In this document: in pieces, positions 49,452 through 58,374 of the stretch
Layout of the letters: every line of letters starts with the position of its first letter
Position numbering within the stretch: the stretch's first letter is position 1
NCBI RefSeq assembly: GCF_003254575.1
Contig: NZ_QJUA01000023.1
Span: 24,905 to 88,904 of the forward strand
DNA: 64,000 bases
DNA from: Mycobacterium kyogaense
GTDB taxonomy: Bacteria; Actinomycetota; Actinomycetes; Mycobacteriales; Mycobacteriaceae
Direction of reading: 5' to 3'
Translations under genes and position numbers: made by a program
The notes under the pieces: model-generated
Told to the model about the DNA's origin: nothing
Databases searched by the model: none
Seen by the model: the letters and a program-made list of their open reading frames with translations, nothing else

Positions 49452-51032
49452 ATGCCGGTCGATCGGCCCGACGACGACGCGATTGCTGTTGCCGCCGCAC
49501 ATTTCGGTTTGCATTTGGACGCGGCTGACCGCGAAGAATTCGCTCAGCTCATCGACGGTGCACTCGCCTCTTACGATGTGGTCGAGGGGTTGTACGACAC
49601 CGAGCCCGCTGATGTGGTCAGCCGCGACTATCAGTTCCCCGACGCGGGTCAAAACCCGCTGGGTGCCTGGTATGTCACGACACGTCGTATTGCTGGCGAC
49701 CCGACTTTGGTCGGCCCGCTCGTCGGCCGAAGCCTCGCCGTCAAGGACAACATCGCGGTGGCCGGCGTACCGATGATGAACGGCTCGCGAGCACTGGAAG
49801 GTTTCGTGCCCAACCGTGATGCCACCGTCGTGTCCCGGCTGATCGATGCGGGCGCGGTGGTGGCCGGCAAAGCTGTGTGTGAGGATTTGTGTTTTTCCGG
49901 CTCTAGTTTCACGTCAGCCACCGGACCGGTGCGTAACCCATGGGACCGCGACCGAGAAGCAGGTGGATCCTCCAGTGGCAGCGCGGCTTTGGTCGCCAAC
50001 GGCGACGTCGACTTGGCGCTCGGCGGGGATCAGGGCGGTTCCATTCGGATCCCGGCCGCGTTCTGTGGGGTGGTCGGGCACAAACCGACCTTCGGACTGG
50101 TGCCGTACACCGGAGCCTTCCCTATCGAGCGGACCATCGACCATGTCGGCCCGATCACCCGAACCGTGCTGGACGCGGCCCACATGTTGTCGGTGATCGC
50201 CGGCCGCGACGGAGCCGACCCGAGGCAGTCCGACACAGTAACTGTCGGGGACTATGTCAGCGGGCTCGACGCCGGCGTCGCCGGACTCAGGATCGGTATC
50301 CTCGCAGAAGGATTCGGCCATGCCGCATCGCAGAGTGAGGTTGACGACATCGTCAGATCAGCAGCGGAGCGGTTTTCTGATATTGGCGCGATAGTCGAGT
50401 CAGTCAGTATTCCATGGCATCTCAATGCGTTCCACGTATGGAACGTGATAGCAACCGACGGTGGCGCATACCAGATGCTCAACGGCAGCGGTTACGGACT
50501 CAACGCGTCCGGTCTCTACGATCCTGACCAGATGGCGTACTTTGCACAGCGTCGAGTCGTGCATGCCGACGAGCTCTCCGAGTCTGTGAAGCTCGTCGCG
50601 CTGTGTGGTCACCATGGAGTCAACGCCCTGGGCGGCGCAAGCTACGGCAAGGCGCGCAATCTCGTGCCTGAGATCATGGCCGCCTACGGCACCGCTCTCG
50701 AAGACTTCGACCTCTTGGTCATGCCCACGGTCCCCTACGTGGCCACCGCCCTGCCTCAGCCGGGAGTCGAACGCGCCACGTATGTGGCTACAGCACTGGG
50801 CATGCTGGCCAATACAGCGCCGTTCAATGTGACTGGCCATCCCGCTCTGTCGATCCCGGCCGGGCAACACAAGGGAATGCCGGTGGGGCTGATGATCGTT
50901 GGCCGACACTTCGACGATGCGACGGTACTCCGGGCCGGACATGCCTTCGAGATGCTCTGCGGCGGATTCCCCGCGCCGCACGCGGTGAACGCTCCAGACA
51001 CCCCCACTGCCCGCGTGATACCGACGAGTTGA
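49452..51032 (+). CDS. Amidase (amidase signature family)
   Basis: A 526-residue amidase-signature enzyme, hydrolysing the amide made by nitrile hydratase to acid plus ammonia. The Ser-cisSer-Lys triad is visible: Lys98 in LAVKDN, Ser173 in AGGSSSGSA and Ser197 in GGDQGGSIRIPA, with the same spacing as in the Rhodococcus nitrile-cluster amidase. The ATG at 49452 (MPVDRPDDD) follows GGAGAACAACACT; an ATG at 49437 is the alternative. It is followed by the nitrile hydratase beta gene after 12 bp. Confidence 0.95.
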   Translation: MPVDRPDDDAIAVAAAHFGLHLDAADREEFAQLIDGALASYDVVEGLYDTEPADVVSRDYQFPDAGQNPLGAWYVTTRRIAGDPTLVGPLVGRSLAVKDNIAVAGVPMMNGSRALEGFVPNRDATVVSRLIDAGAVVAGKAVCEDLCFSGSSFTSATGPVRNPWDRDREAGGSSSGSAALVANGDVDLALGGDQGGSIRIPAAFCGVVGHKPTFGLVPYTGAFPIERTIDHVGPITRTVLDAAHMLSVIAGRDGADPRQSDTVTVGDYVSGLDAGVAGLRIGILAEGFGHAASQSEVDDIVRSAAERFSDIGAIVESVSIPWHLNAFHVWNVIATDGGAYQMLNGSGYGLNASGLYDPDQMAYFAQRRVVHADELSESVKLVALCGHHGVNALGGASYGKARNLVPEIMAAYGTALEDFDLLVMPTVPYVATALPQPGVERATYVATALGMLANTAPFNVTGHPALSIPAGQHKGMPVGLMIVGRHFDDATVLRAGHAFEMLCGGFPAPHAVNAPDTPTARVIPTS

Positions 51033-51044
51033 GGAGATCTATCC

Positions 51045-51755
51045 ATGAACGGAGTTTTCGACCTGGGTGGAACTGACGGACTGGGTCCGGTCAACGTGGT
51101 TGACGACGAACCGCTTTTTCACTCCGACTGGGAAAGGCACGTCTTCACGATGTTTCCCGCCTGCTTCAGGGCCGGATACTTCGGCGTCGACGCCTTCAGG
51201 CACGGGATCGAAAAGATGGATCCAGCAATATACTTGAAAGCGCCCTACTACGAGCATTGGCTGCATTCGATAGAGAACCACGCGATCGCGGCCGGCGCGG
51301 TAGATCCAGCAGAATTGGACCGGCGTACCCAGTACTACCTGGAGGACCCTGATGCTCCCCTACCGGAGCACTCGCAGCCTCCAGAACTCATCGACTTCAT
51401 CAACATTGTGGTCCCGACAGGCGCGACCGCCGCCCGGGAGATCGAGAGGGCGCCGCGATTCTCAGTCGGCGACCAGGCATATGTGATCGAAAGCAGCCCA
51501 TTCGGCCACACTCGGCGAGCACGATACGTACGTGGTAGGACCGGTGAAATCATGGCCCACCACGGCGCATTCATCTACCCCGACACAGCGGGGAACGGAC
51601 TCGGCGAAAACCCCGAGCACGTGTACACCATCGCATTCTCGAGCAAGGAACTGTGGGGGGCTGATTTTGGCGACCCGAACGCCTCGGTGTGTTTTGACGT
51701 GTGGGAACCGTACATCGAATTGGCGACGACAGCCGGAGAGGGAGCCAGCGCATGA
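51045..51755 (+). CDS. nthB: Nitrile hydratase beta subunit
   Basis: A 236-residue beta subunit starting MNGVFDLGGTDGLGPV, the hallmark N-terminus. It continues with EPLFHSDWERHVFTM and YYEHWLHSIE, and ends with DVWEPYIE. It forms the heterodimer with the alpha subunit that hydrates nitriles to amides. GAGGAGATC lies before the ATG. The order beta then alpha, as here, is typical of cobalt-type enzymes. Its stop overlaps the alpha start by 4 bp. Confidence 0.97.
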   Translation: MNGVFDLGGTDGLGPVNVVDDEPLFHSDWERHVFTMFPACFRAGYFGVDAFRHGIEKMDPAIYLKAPYYEHWLHSIENHAIAAGAVDPAELDRRTQYYLEDPDAPLPEHSQPPELIDFINIVVPTGATAAREIERAPRFSVGDQAYVIESSPFGHTRRARYVRGRTGEIMAHHGAFIYPDTAGNGLGENPEHVYTIAFSSKELWGADFGDPNASVCFDVWEPYIELATTAGEGASA

Positions 51756-52351
51756 ATGGTGATATGCCATCGCAGGCGGAGATTGCCGCGCGAGTCAAAG
51801 CGCTGGAGTCGCTGCTGATCGAAAAAGGGGTCATCAGCACATCGATGGTAGACCGCATCGTCGACATCTACGAGAACGAAGTCGGCCCACAGTTGGGGGC
51901 GAAGGTCGTCGCGAAGGCGTGGTCGGACCCGGAGTTTCGGACTCGGCTACGGCAGCATGCGACCAACGCATGTCGTGAGCTGGGGATCGGCGGCCTGCAA
52001 GGCGAAGACATGGTGGTTCTCGAGGACACCGAGAAGCTCCACCACGTGATCGTATGCACTCTGTGTTCTTGCTACCCATGGCCCGTCCTGGGGCTGCCAC
52101 CAAACTGGTACAAAGAACCCCAATACCGGGCTCGCATCGTGCGCGATCCACGCTCGGTGTTGGCCGAAGAATTCGGTTACATCATCCCCGCCACGACAGA
52201 GATTCAGGTCTGGGACTCGAGTTCCGAAATGCGCTACTGGGTTCTGCCGCAGCGTCCTGCCGGCACGGAAGGGTGGAGCGAAGAGCAACTCGCGGAGCTC
52301 GTGACCCGGGACTCGATGATCGGTGTCGGCCCCGTCAAGGCTGCGCAATGA
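51752..52351 (+). CDS. nthA: Nitrile hydratase alpha subunit, cobalt type
   Basis: A 199-residue catalytic subunit. The metal-binding loop is VCTLCSC (Cys102, Cys105, Ser106, Cys107). Thr after the first Cys is the signature of the Co3+ class; iron enzymes have Ser. The two later Cys are normally oxidised to sulfinic and sulfenic acid. The next gene encodes the protein that helps insert cobalt. The ATG overlaps the beta-subunit stop (ATGA). Confidence 0.97.
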   Translation: MNGDMPSQAEIAARVKALESLLIEKGVISTSMVDRIVDIYENEVGPQLGAKVVAKAWSDPEFRTRLRQHATNACRELGIGGLQGEDMVVLEDTEKLHHVIVCTLCSCYPWPVLGLPPNWYKEPQYRARIVRDPRSVLAEEFGYIIPATTEIQVWDSSSEMRYWVLPQRPAGTEGWSEEQLAELVTRDSMIGVGPVKAAQ

Positions 52352-52767
52352 GCAAGACGTTGAAAGACATCGCCGAAGACCGTCGGCTCGCCGTCGACGC
52401 TCTCGTCTGTGACCTCCCAGGCCGACGTACCGGTGAAAGACCGTTCGAGCAGCCCTGGGAAATCAGAGCATTCGCCTTAGCGGTGGCCCTCCACCAAGCT
52501 GGCGCATACCAATGGGCCGAGTTTCAAGGAGCACTGATCGAGTCGATCGCAGCGTGGGAGCGCTTGGCCAGCGCCCCTGCGGCGTCGCAATGGTCGTATT
52601 ACGAGCACTGGCTCGCCGCTCTCGAACGGCTCGTGGCGGACGGGAGCGTGCTGGATCGCAACGACATCGACGCGCGCACGACACATGTCCTTGCAAGCCC
52701 TCCGAGCCGCGATCATCACAGGGCAGTTCTTGAACCCATCGCTATCGACAAAGGCTGCTTGTACTGA
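52348..52767 (+). CDS. Nitrile hydratase activator / maturation protein (NhlE/P14K-like)
   Basis: A 139-residue protein homologous in layout to the N-terminal half of the beta subunit: EIRAFALAVALHQAGAYQWAEFQGALIESI and WSYYEHWLAALERLV. Such proteins (NhlE, NhhG, P14K) form a complex with the alpha subunit, load cobalt, then exchange partners with the unloaded enzyme. It overlaps the alpha stop by 4 bp. No cobalt permease gene follows. Confidence 0.93.
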   Translation: MSKTLKDIAEDRRLAVDALVCDLPGRRTGERPFEQPWEIRAFALAVALHQAGAYQWAEFQGALIESIAAWERLASAPAASQWSYYEHWLAALERLVADGSVLDRNDIDARTTHVLASPPSRDHHRAVLEPIAIDKGCLY

Positions 52768-52951
52768 TTCCTCCGCCCACGCGCGGAACTGAGCAATGGT
52801 GCGAGCGTAAGCACCATCCCTATACCCAACGCTACCCATGGGCTACTTGGCGTGCCTGCAGAGACGCCGATTCCGTTTCGGTGGGCGCCCTCCATCGGGC
52901 TGTTCGCCTGATTGCTCGCCACAGCCGCGCCACCACACAGGAAGGTCAACA

Positions 52952-54352
52952 ATGGATCACGCCGGACACTCACCGATTCGCCATCGAAGGAGACTCCGCG
53001 GCACTAATCGGTGGCTGCTCTGCGGGGGCCTGTCCAGGTGGACCGCGTCATGCGCGAAACTGGTTGTTCTCATGGCCGTTACGTCGACAGTCGCTGTCAC
53101 TCCCGCGGTAGTCAGTCCGGCAAAGGTCCATGCCGACGATCGAATGTACGAAGCGTTCTACACGCCGCCAGACCCGCTACCCACCGGTGGCCCAGGAGAC
53201 CTCATTCGCACTGAGCCCTCTCGGCTCGTTCTGGAACCGTCCCGTCAATTGGGTTCATTTGTGGGCACGGGCACACGAATCATGTACCGCAGCACCGATG
53301 CTCGCGGAAATGCTGTCGCAGTGACCGGCACCTACATAGAACCCGACGTGCCCTGGCCGGGCAACGGACCCCGCCCCTTGTTGGCCTACGCCACCGGGCC
53401 CTACGGGATGGGCGAACAATGCGCACCGTCACGGATGTTCAACCAGGGAATCCACTTCTCCCAGGGGTTCGACCTGATGCTCAACTACGAAGAAGGCTTC
53501 ATTGCCACGCTGCTGGCCCGCGGCTACGCCATCGTGGTCACCGATGGCGTCGGCATGGGAATCCACGGACCCCAGTCACCGCAATTCATGAACCGCATCG
53601 CCTCAGGCACCGCACTGATCGACGCCGCGCGAGCTGCCAAGAAGTTACCCGGCACTTCCCTGAATCTCACTGGGCCGGTGGCCTTCTGGGGATGGGCCTC
53701 CGGGGGTTCCGCAGCGCTTGCTGCCGCCGAACTCGCTCCAACCTACGGACCGGAGTTGCGCGTCGTCGGCACATACTCGGGCGGACCGATCACCGACATC
53801 GCTGCAGCCATCCCTGGAATCGACGGCAACTTCTTAGCTGTTGCGCTGGGGTACGTGCTGCGAGGAATCATGGCCTCGTACCCGGAGACAGAACAGCCCA
53901 TTCGGGACTCGCTGACGCCACGAGGAGTGCAGATGCTGGACTGGAGTGGCCACACCTGCCTTCTCCAGGGCGCTGTCGACTACGCATTCCGTCATCTGCA
54001 GCCGTACTTCAAGGGCGACCTCGCCGCGATGGTATCCGTCGATCCATTCAAGAGCATTCTGGCTCAACAGCGGCTCGGTGACCTGAAACCCGAGGGACCG
54101 ATCTACATCACTCACAACCGGTGGGATCCTTTCGCTCCCTACCAATCCGCACGCCAAACAGCGCTCGACTACTGCCACAAGGGCAGCGACGTGACGTTGT
54201 GGACCAACGAACAGCCACCGCTATTCAACAAACTCGACATCAACACGCTGCTCCCCCCGTTTGTCGACGGCGAACGCAGCATGGCGTGGATCGCCGATCG
54301 CTTCAACGAAGTACCCACCACACCCAACTGCGCCGATATCGAGACGTCATGA
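52952..54352 (+). CDS. Exported lipase-fold protein, predicted catalytically impaired
   Basis: A 466-residue protein with a long signal region (CAKLVVLMAVTSTVAVTPAV, cut near VHADD) and the alpha/beta-hydrolase fold of the secreted mycobacterial lipase (LIP) family: FYTPPDPLP, PLLAYATGPYGMGEQCAPS, VVTDGVGMG and NRWDPFAPY (Asp). The nucleophile elbow, usually Gly-Tyr-Ser-Gln-Gly-Gly, reads GWASGG, with Ala249 where Ser is expected. No His is seen near the C-terminal FVDGERSMAWIADRF where the catalytic His should be. It may be a binding protein, or may use Ser250. The ATG at 52952 follows AGGAAGG. Confidence 0.8.
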   Translation: MDHAGHSPIRHRRRLRGTNRWLLCGGLSRWTASCAKLVVLMAVTSTVAVTPAVVSPAKVHADDRMYEAFYTPPDPLPTGGPGDLIRTEPSRLVLEPSRQLGSFVGTGTRIMYRSTDARGNAVAVTGTYIEPDVPWPGNGPRPLLAYATGPYGMGEQCAPSRMFNQGIHFSQGFDLMLNYEEGFIATLLARGYAIVVTDGVGMGIHGPQSPQFMNRIASGTALIDAARAAKKLPGTSLNLTGPVAFWGWASGGSAALAAAELAPTYGPELRVVGTYSGGPITDIAAAIPGIDGNFLAVALGYVLRGIMASYPETEQPIRDSLTPRGVQMLDWSGHTCLLQGAVDYAFRHLQPYFKGDLAAMVSVDPFKSILAQQRLGDLKPEGPIYITHNRWDPFAPYQSARQTALDYCHKGSDVTLWTNEQPPLFNKLDINTLLPPFVDGERSMAWIADRFNEVPTTPNCADIETS

Positions 54353-54567
54353 CCGCCGACACCGAGCGCTACCGGGAAGCCAACGATCAGCTCCTCTCAC
54401 CGATGTATGACTACGACAAGGCCGTTCAGTCCTTTGAGTGGCCCCGCTTTACAGACACCTTCGACTGGGCGACCGATTGGTCCGACGTGATCGCCCGAGA
54501 CCGAAAGGCCGTAGGGATCCGCGTTCAGTACCAGCATCGGCATCCCGCGATCACGACCGTGGACTGA
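54349..54567 (+). pseudogene. Fragment resembling the N-terminus of an acyl-CoA synthetase
   Basis: A 72-residue frame starting at an ATG that overlaps the lipase-like stop (ATGA). It reads RYREANDQLLSPMYDYDKAV and FEWPRFTDTFDWATDWSDVIARD. This resembles the start of AMP-dependent synthetases that open with a Phe-x-Trp-Pro block and FNWALDWFD. Adenylation motifs are absent. Nitrile/amidase clusters in rhodococci often end with an acyl-CoA synthetase, so a deletion remnant is plausible. A short genuine protein cannot be excluded. Confidence 0.5.
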
Positions 54568-54628
54568 CCCTGCACGCCAACGCCAATTACGTCACTATGT
54601 GTACACAGATCAAAATATGAGGAGAGAC

Positions 54629-55114
54629 ATGACCGAACAAGCAAGCGAGCAAGCAAGCCTCTATGACCGCATTGGGGGGTTAGAGGCGGTCCAATTCCTG
54701 GCGCGGACCCTCGTGACACGAGCAATACTGAACCCCACCATCGGCCATGTGTGGAATCACAAAACCGAAGCCGAGGTGCAAGAGGAGATCAGCGGCTTCG
54801 TTGAGTTCCTGGGTATGCACTGGGGCGGTCCCCACACCTACCACGGTCCGGATATGGCCACATCTCATCGCGGCATGGGTATCACCGAAGAATATTGGGA
54901 CGCTCTGTTCAACGACATTGTGACTCCAGCCTTCGAGGAGTTCAGCATCCCCCAGCGAGAGGCCGAGGAGATCGACGCATTCCTGCGGTCGTTCAAGTCT
55001 GTAGTCGTCGGAAGCCCCAGGTTCAGGGAAGTCCTACAATCAAACCCAGACATGGATGTGATGCAAGGCATGAAGAGCGTCGGTGTCGTTTGGCCGGCGC
55101 CACCCTCCACCTAA
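54629..55114 (+). CDS. Truncated haemoglobin-like protein
   Basis: A 161-residue globin: SLYDRIGGLEAVQFLARTLV is the standard group I truncated-globin start, and GGPHTYHGPDMATSHRGMGIT holds the proximal heme His (His80). In the B-helix the usual Phe-Tyr pair (B9-B10) is replaced by Leu28-Val29, so the distal Tyr that stabilises bound O2 is missing. An unusual C-terminal extension of about 30 residues ends in WPAPPST. GAGGAGAGAC precedes the ATG at 54629. Possible roles are NO/O2 chemistry or nitrile/aldoxime-related heme chemistry; none is proven. Confidence 0.85.
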   Translation: MTEQASEQASLYDRIGGLEAVQFLARTLVTRAILNPTIGHVWNHKTEAEVQEEISGFVEFLGMHWGGPHTYHGPDMATSHRGMGITEEYWDALFNDIVTPAFEEFSIPQREAEEIDAFLRSFKSVVVGSPRFREVLQSNPDMDVMQGMKSVGVVWPAPPST

Positions 55115-55256
55115 AATTGGCCTGGATCGGCGAAGCGCGCGTGCTCACCGCCCTGTCTGAGCTGAAAGCATCTGAAACTTTTGCGCACGTCTGTCGTGGC
55201 CATTTCTGAAAATCAATGGGAGACTGGTTATTTCCACATACAATTGGCAGGCCGAA

Positions 55257-55433
55257 GTGTCGAGCGGATGCATCGGTGCAGGCCTGTGCATAGTCCTGGC
55301 GCCGGAACACTTCCAATTCTCCAGCGGACGCGCAAAGCGAACCGAACGCTCGGTGCAACCCGACGACATCGATGTACTTCATGCCGCCGCGCAGGGTTGC
55401 CCCGCAGCAGCCATTGTCATTTCTCAAGATTGA
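55257..55433 (+). CDS. Small [3Fe-4S] ferredoxin (or 5'-truncated remnant)
   Basis: A 58-residue frame from a GTG: GCIGAGLCIVLAPEHFQFSSG then VQPDDIDVLHAAAQGCPAAAI. The three Cys, with the CIGAGLC...GCPAAAI spacing, are diagnostic of P450-type [3Fe-4S] ferredoxins. The normal N-terminal strand is short or missing, and no good ribosome site is seen. It is therefore either a ferredoxin with a weak start or one that lost its 5' end. No P450 is nearby. The 142 bp before it and 185 bp after it hold nothing I recognise. Confidence 0.6.
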   Translation: MSSGCIGAGLCIVLAPEHFQFSSGRAKRTERSVQPDDIDVLHAAAQGCPAAAIVISQD

Positions 55434-55618
55434 CGAACGAACCGCAGAGACACAATGTCGAGACGTACAGCGTAACGGGGTCGGACTTCTCCTCCGAGGG
55501 CGGCGAAGTCCGCCTCTGGATCTCAAAGTGCGTTGTCTACAAGCCAATCACCCATCTCGCATGGAGAGAGTCGAGGTCGATCGAATTCTGTCTCGTTCTA
55601 CGACAAGAGTCGGTGCCG

Positions 55619-56309
55619 TTAGGCCTCAATGTCGGCTTGGATCCGTTCGAGGGTGGGCCGTCAGTTGGTGCTCATGACGGGTCGCTGTCGACGCAGTACC
55701 AGCGAGCGCCGATGGCCTGCTGGAATGGCTATCCGCGTCTGCGGCGCCATCAGTCGCCGTCACACCCGAGGTGTGGTTTCGCGGCAGTTCACGACGCGGG
55801 GTATCGCGCAGGTGCCAGGCGCATACGAAGGCCAATGCGGGAACGGCGGCCTTGGAGCCGCTGACGTCGAGGACCCCGGCGAGGTGTCCACTGGCGGTAG
55901 AAACGTTGGGCAGGACAAGGTCGCCGTGGTTCATGACGTCCGGAGTGTCACCGCGAAGTAGCACGCGTACCTGGTCCCAGATCGCGCGCAGGCTCGCGAC
56001 GTCGCGGATGTCCTTGCTGTTGGCCAGGCACAACTCGATCCACTCGCCGTAGGAGCCCAGCTCGCCACCGCGACCGATGCGGTCGTAGATTCGGCCCTGG
56101 GTGTCGATGACGCGCACGGCCAGAATGACTTCACCCAGATCGGCTGCGAGGGATTCGGATTGCGAGCAGCTAACGGCATCAGCGGGATCACCTCGTCGCC
56201 AGCTGAAGACCGTCCACGGCAGTGGATAGCCAGCGCCGGGCAGGAACTGTTCTGCAGCAGTACGTTTCCCGACCGTGCGCGGCGAGACGGTCAGCTGATC
56301 GGGATGCAT
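55619..56309 (-). pseudogene. Aminoglycoside-phosphotransferase-like gene, broken
   Basis: Read leftward from the ATG at 56309 (GGAGGAG upstream): MHPDQLTVSPRTV, then a jump to EQFLPGAGYPLPWTVFSW, so about 70 residues between (the nucleotide-binding lobe) seem deleted. DVMNHGDLVLPNV (the HGDxxxxN catalytic loop, with Asn shifted) and GVLDVSGSKAAVPALAFVCAWH follow. After GRELP-like sequence the frame breaks: FQQAIGARWYCVDSDPS lies in another frame, and RPTLERIQADIEA in yet another. The intact family is a predicted small-molecule kinase. It is not functional here. Confidence 0.75.
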
Positions 56310-56645
56310 CTCCTCCGCGGCCACGTGGCACACCGCTCCACCGTGGCCAACCAATTATTGCCGAGGCTCCCGCTGGCAACGCCGTGACTGCCTGTGTCAC
56401 ATCTAGACATTCGAGACGGCTCGTATTTGGTGTCACCATGGACGCTGTTACCCGGTAGCCCGTGCTGCAGTCGAACGCCGTGTTGTTCGTCGCCACAACC
56501 GTTAGGTCGGAAAATCGCTAGCCCTCGGCCGATCCTTCCTGCGACGATTCACTCGTCTGCTCGCCTGAGCGGAAATCCTCGGCAACCGGGGTGCCTCGGC
56601 GCGGCTTTCCGAGCGCCGCGCGTGAGATTCGAAGAAGGAGATGGT

Positions 56646-57632
56646 GTGAGGCGTGGACGGTCTGGCGTCGTCGTGCAATTCGTCGTGCTGGCCCTGGCGT
56701 GGGGTGCCAGCTTTCTGTTCATCAAGGTTGGGCTGACCGGGTTGTCTGCCTCGCAGGTCGTGCTCGGCCGTCTGGTGTGCGGAGCCGTCGCGCTCATCGC
56801 CCTCTGCGCCGTCCGGCGAGAGCCGTTGCCTCGACAGGCCATCGTCTGGTCGCATCTCGCAGTGGTGTCGGTGTTGCTCTGCGTGGTGCCGTTCTCGCTT
56901 TTCGCCTGGGCAGAGCAGCACGTGTCCTCGGCGTTGGCCAGCATCTACAACGCGACCACCCCTTTGATGGCGGCCCTCGCTGGTGTCATCGCCCTTCGGA
57001 GCGAGCCTGTCAGCCGGACAGCGGGAATGGGTTTGGGCCTGGGTTTCGTGGGCGTCGTGATAGTGATGGCTCCGTGGCGCGGTGGCGTCGACGGCAGCAT
57101 CCCTGGTCAGCTTGCCTGCCTGTTCGCCACCGCGTCCTACGGCGTGGCGTTCGTGTATTTGCGACGGTTCGTTTCGCCCCGTGGTCTGCCCGCGGTCCCG
57201 GTAGCAACAATTCAGGTCGGTCTCGGCGCAGTCATCATGTTGATGTTGACGCCCTTCGTGGCGGCGGACCCGATCCACCCCTCGTGGCAGGCCGTGACGA
57301 GCGTGATCGTGCTTGGCGTGGTCGGCACCGGGCTCGCATACGTCTGGAATACCAACATCGTCTCTGCATGGGGCGCAACGTCCGCAGCGTCGGTCACCTA
57401 CCTCACTCCGGTCGTCGGGGTGGTGTTGGGTGCAGTGGTCCTTCGCGAAAAGACCGGATGGAACGAGCTATTCGGCGGGTTCGTCGTGATCCTCGGACTG
57501 GTGATCAGTCGACGGCAGGCGCCCCGGCCGAACGCTTCCATCGTTGACCTCGACCGCCAAGGCTCCGTCGACACGTCACCGATCAACACCGCGCATGACG
57601 GCGACGGAGCGGACAGCCGCGGCCGCCCATGA
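56646..57632 (+). CDS. DMT-family (EamA) transporter
   Basis: A 328-residue integral membrane protein with about ten hydrophobic segments forming two EamA repeats: ALAWGASFLFIKVGL at the start of the first, and a second repeat beginning ASYGVAFVYLRRF. Members export amino acids or other small metabolites. The GTG at 56646 lies 5 bp after AGAAGGAG; the longer frame upstream is not protein-like. The tail of about 40 residues is polar. The substrate cannot be told. Confidence 0.9.
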   Translation: MRRGRSGVVVQFVVLALAWGASFLFIKVGLTGLSASQVVLGRLVCGAVALIALCAVRREPLPRQAIVWSHLAVVSVLLCVVPFSLFAWAEQHVSSALASIYNATTPLMAALAGVIALRSEPVSRTAGMGLGLGFVGVVIVMAPWRGGVDGSIPGQLACLFATASYGVAFVYLRRFVSPRGLPAVPVATIQVGLGAVIMLMLTPFVAADPIHPSWQAVTSVIVLGVVGTGLAYVWNTNIVSAWGATSAASVTYLTPVVGVVLGAVVLREKTGWNELFGGFVVILGLVISRRQAPRPNASIVDLDRQGSVDTSPINTAHDGDGADSRGRP

Positions 57633-57899
57633 CGCCTCGCGAAAGGGGCGTTGGATGCCTGCCCCTGTTCCGGCACGAAACCAGAACTCGTGAGGCTGTG
57701 CGTGCGAGGGGATTCGGTGACGGCGTCTGACGTCACGACGGCGAGCGCGGCAACTTCGCATGGCGGAGCTTCGTCCGCTATGTTGCAAGCGGAACTCCGA
57801 ATCTCGCACCCGAGCATGACGTCGCAGAAGGGCGCGAGACCCTGATTGAGTTAGGGAAGAGGTGGCGACAGGTTCGTTCTGTCCATTCCACCTTGGGAG

Positions 57900-58295
57900 T
57901 TGCTCATATTCACTCACGCAGAAATCGCGTACCTGCTTTCGCAGCCGCTGGGCCGAATGGCCACTATGCAGGCAGGATCCCGGCTGCAAGTGAGCCCGGT
58001 CTGTTACACCTTCGACCCGCAGACCGGTTGCTTCGACATTGCCGGGATCGACATGGCCAACAGCCAGAAGTTCCGGAATGTGGACCACAACGGTCGAGTG
58101 GCGTTCGTCGTCGATGACCTCGCCTCGACCGATCCGTGGCGTGTGCGGTGCGTAGAAGTTCGTGGGCATGGGGAGGCGATTAAGGCAGCATCGCAACCAG
58201 GCGACAGACGCGACGGGTCGTTGATTCGCATCCACCCAGAACAAATCATCAGTTTCGGGATTGAGGATGACCGCGACCTGCCGACGGTCACATAA
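57900..58295 (+). CDS. PPOX-class (F420-type) split-barrel protein, 3' end cut by IS21
   Basis: A 131-residue frame: FTHAEIAYLLSQPLGRMATMQ, PVCYTFDPQTGCFDI, NSQKFRNVDHNGRVAFVVDDL and DPWRVRCVEVRGHGEAI, as in actinobacterial F420-dependent pyridoxamine-oxidase-like reductases. The last residues (LPTVT) and the stop codon are supplied by the left end of the IS21 element, so the native C-terminus is lost. The start is likely TTG at 57900 or something further upstream; no ribosome site is obvious. It may still fold, since the barrel is nearly complete. Confidence 0.72.
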   Translation: MLIFTHAEIAYLLSQPLGRMATMQAGSRLQVSPVCYTFDPQTGCFDIAGIDMANSQKFRNVDHNGRVAFVVDDLASTDPWRVRCVEVRGHGEAIKAASQPGDRRDGSLIRIHPEQIISFGIEDDRDLPTVT

Positions 58296-58374
58296 TTCCC
58301 CAGGGGCCGCCGTCACGTAATTCCTCATGTTCGGGCCCTGCTGAGCAGAGGGTAGCGGGCGGTGTGGAGGGTTG

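Noticed and set aside
57651..57845. 64-codon frame between the DMT transporter and the PPOX-type gene
   Set aside because: Low-complexity Ser/Ala-rich translation with no motif and no clear ribosome site.
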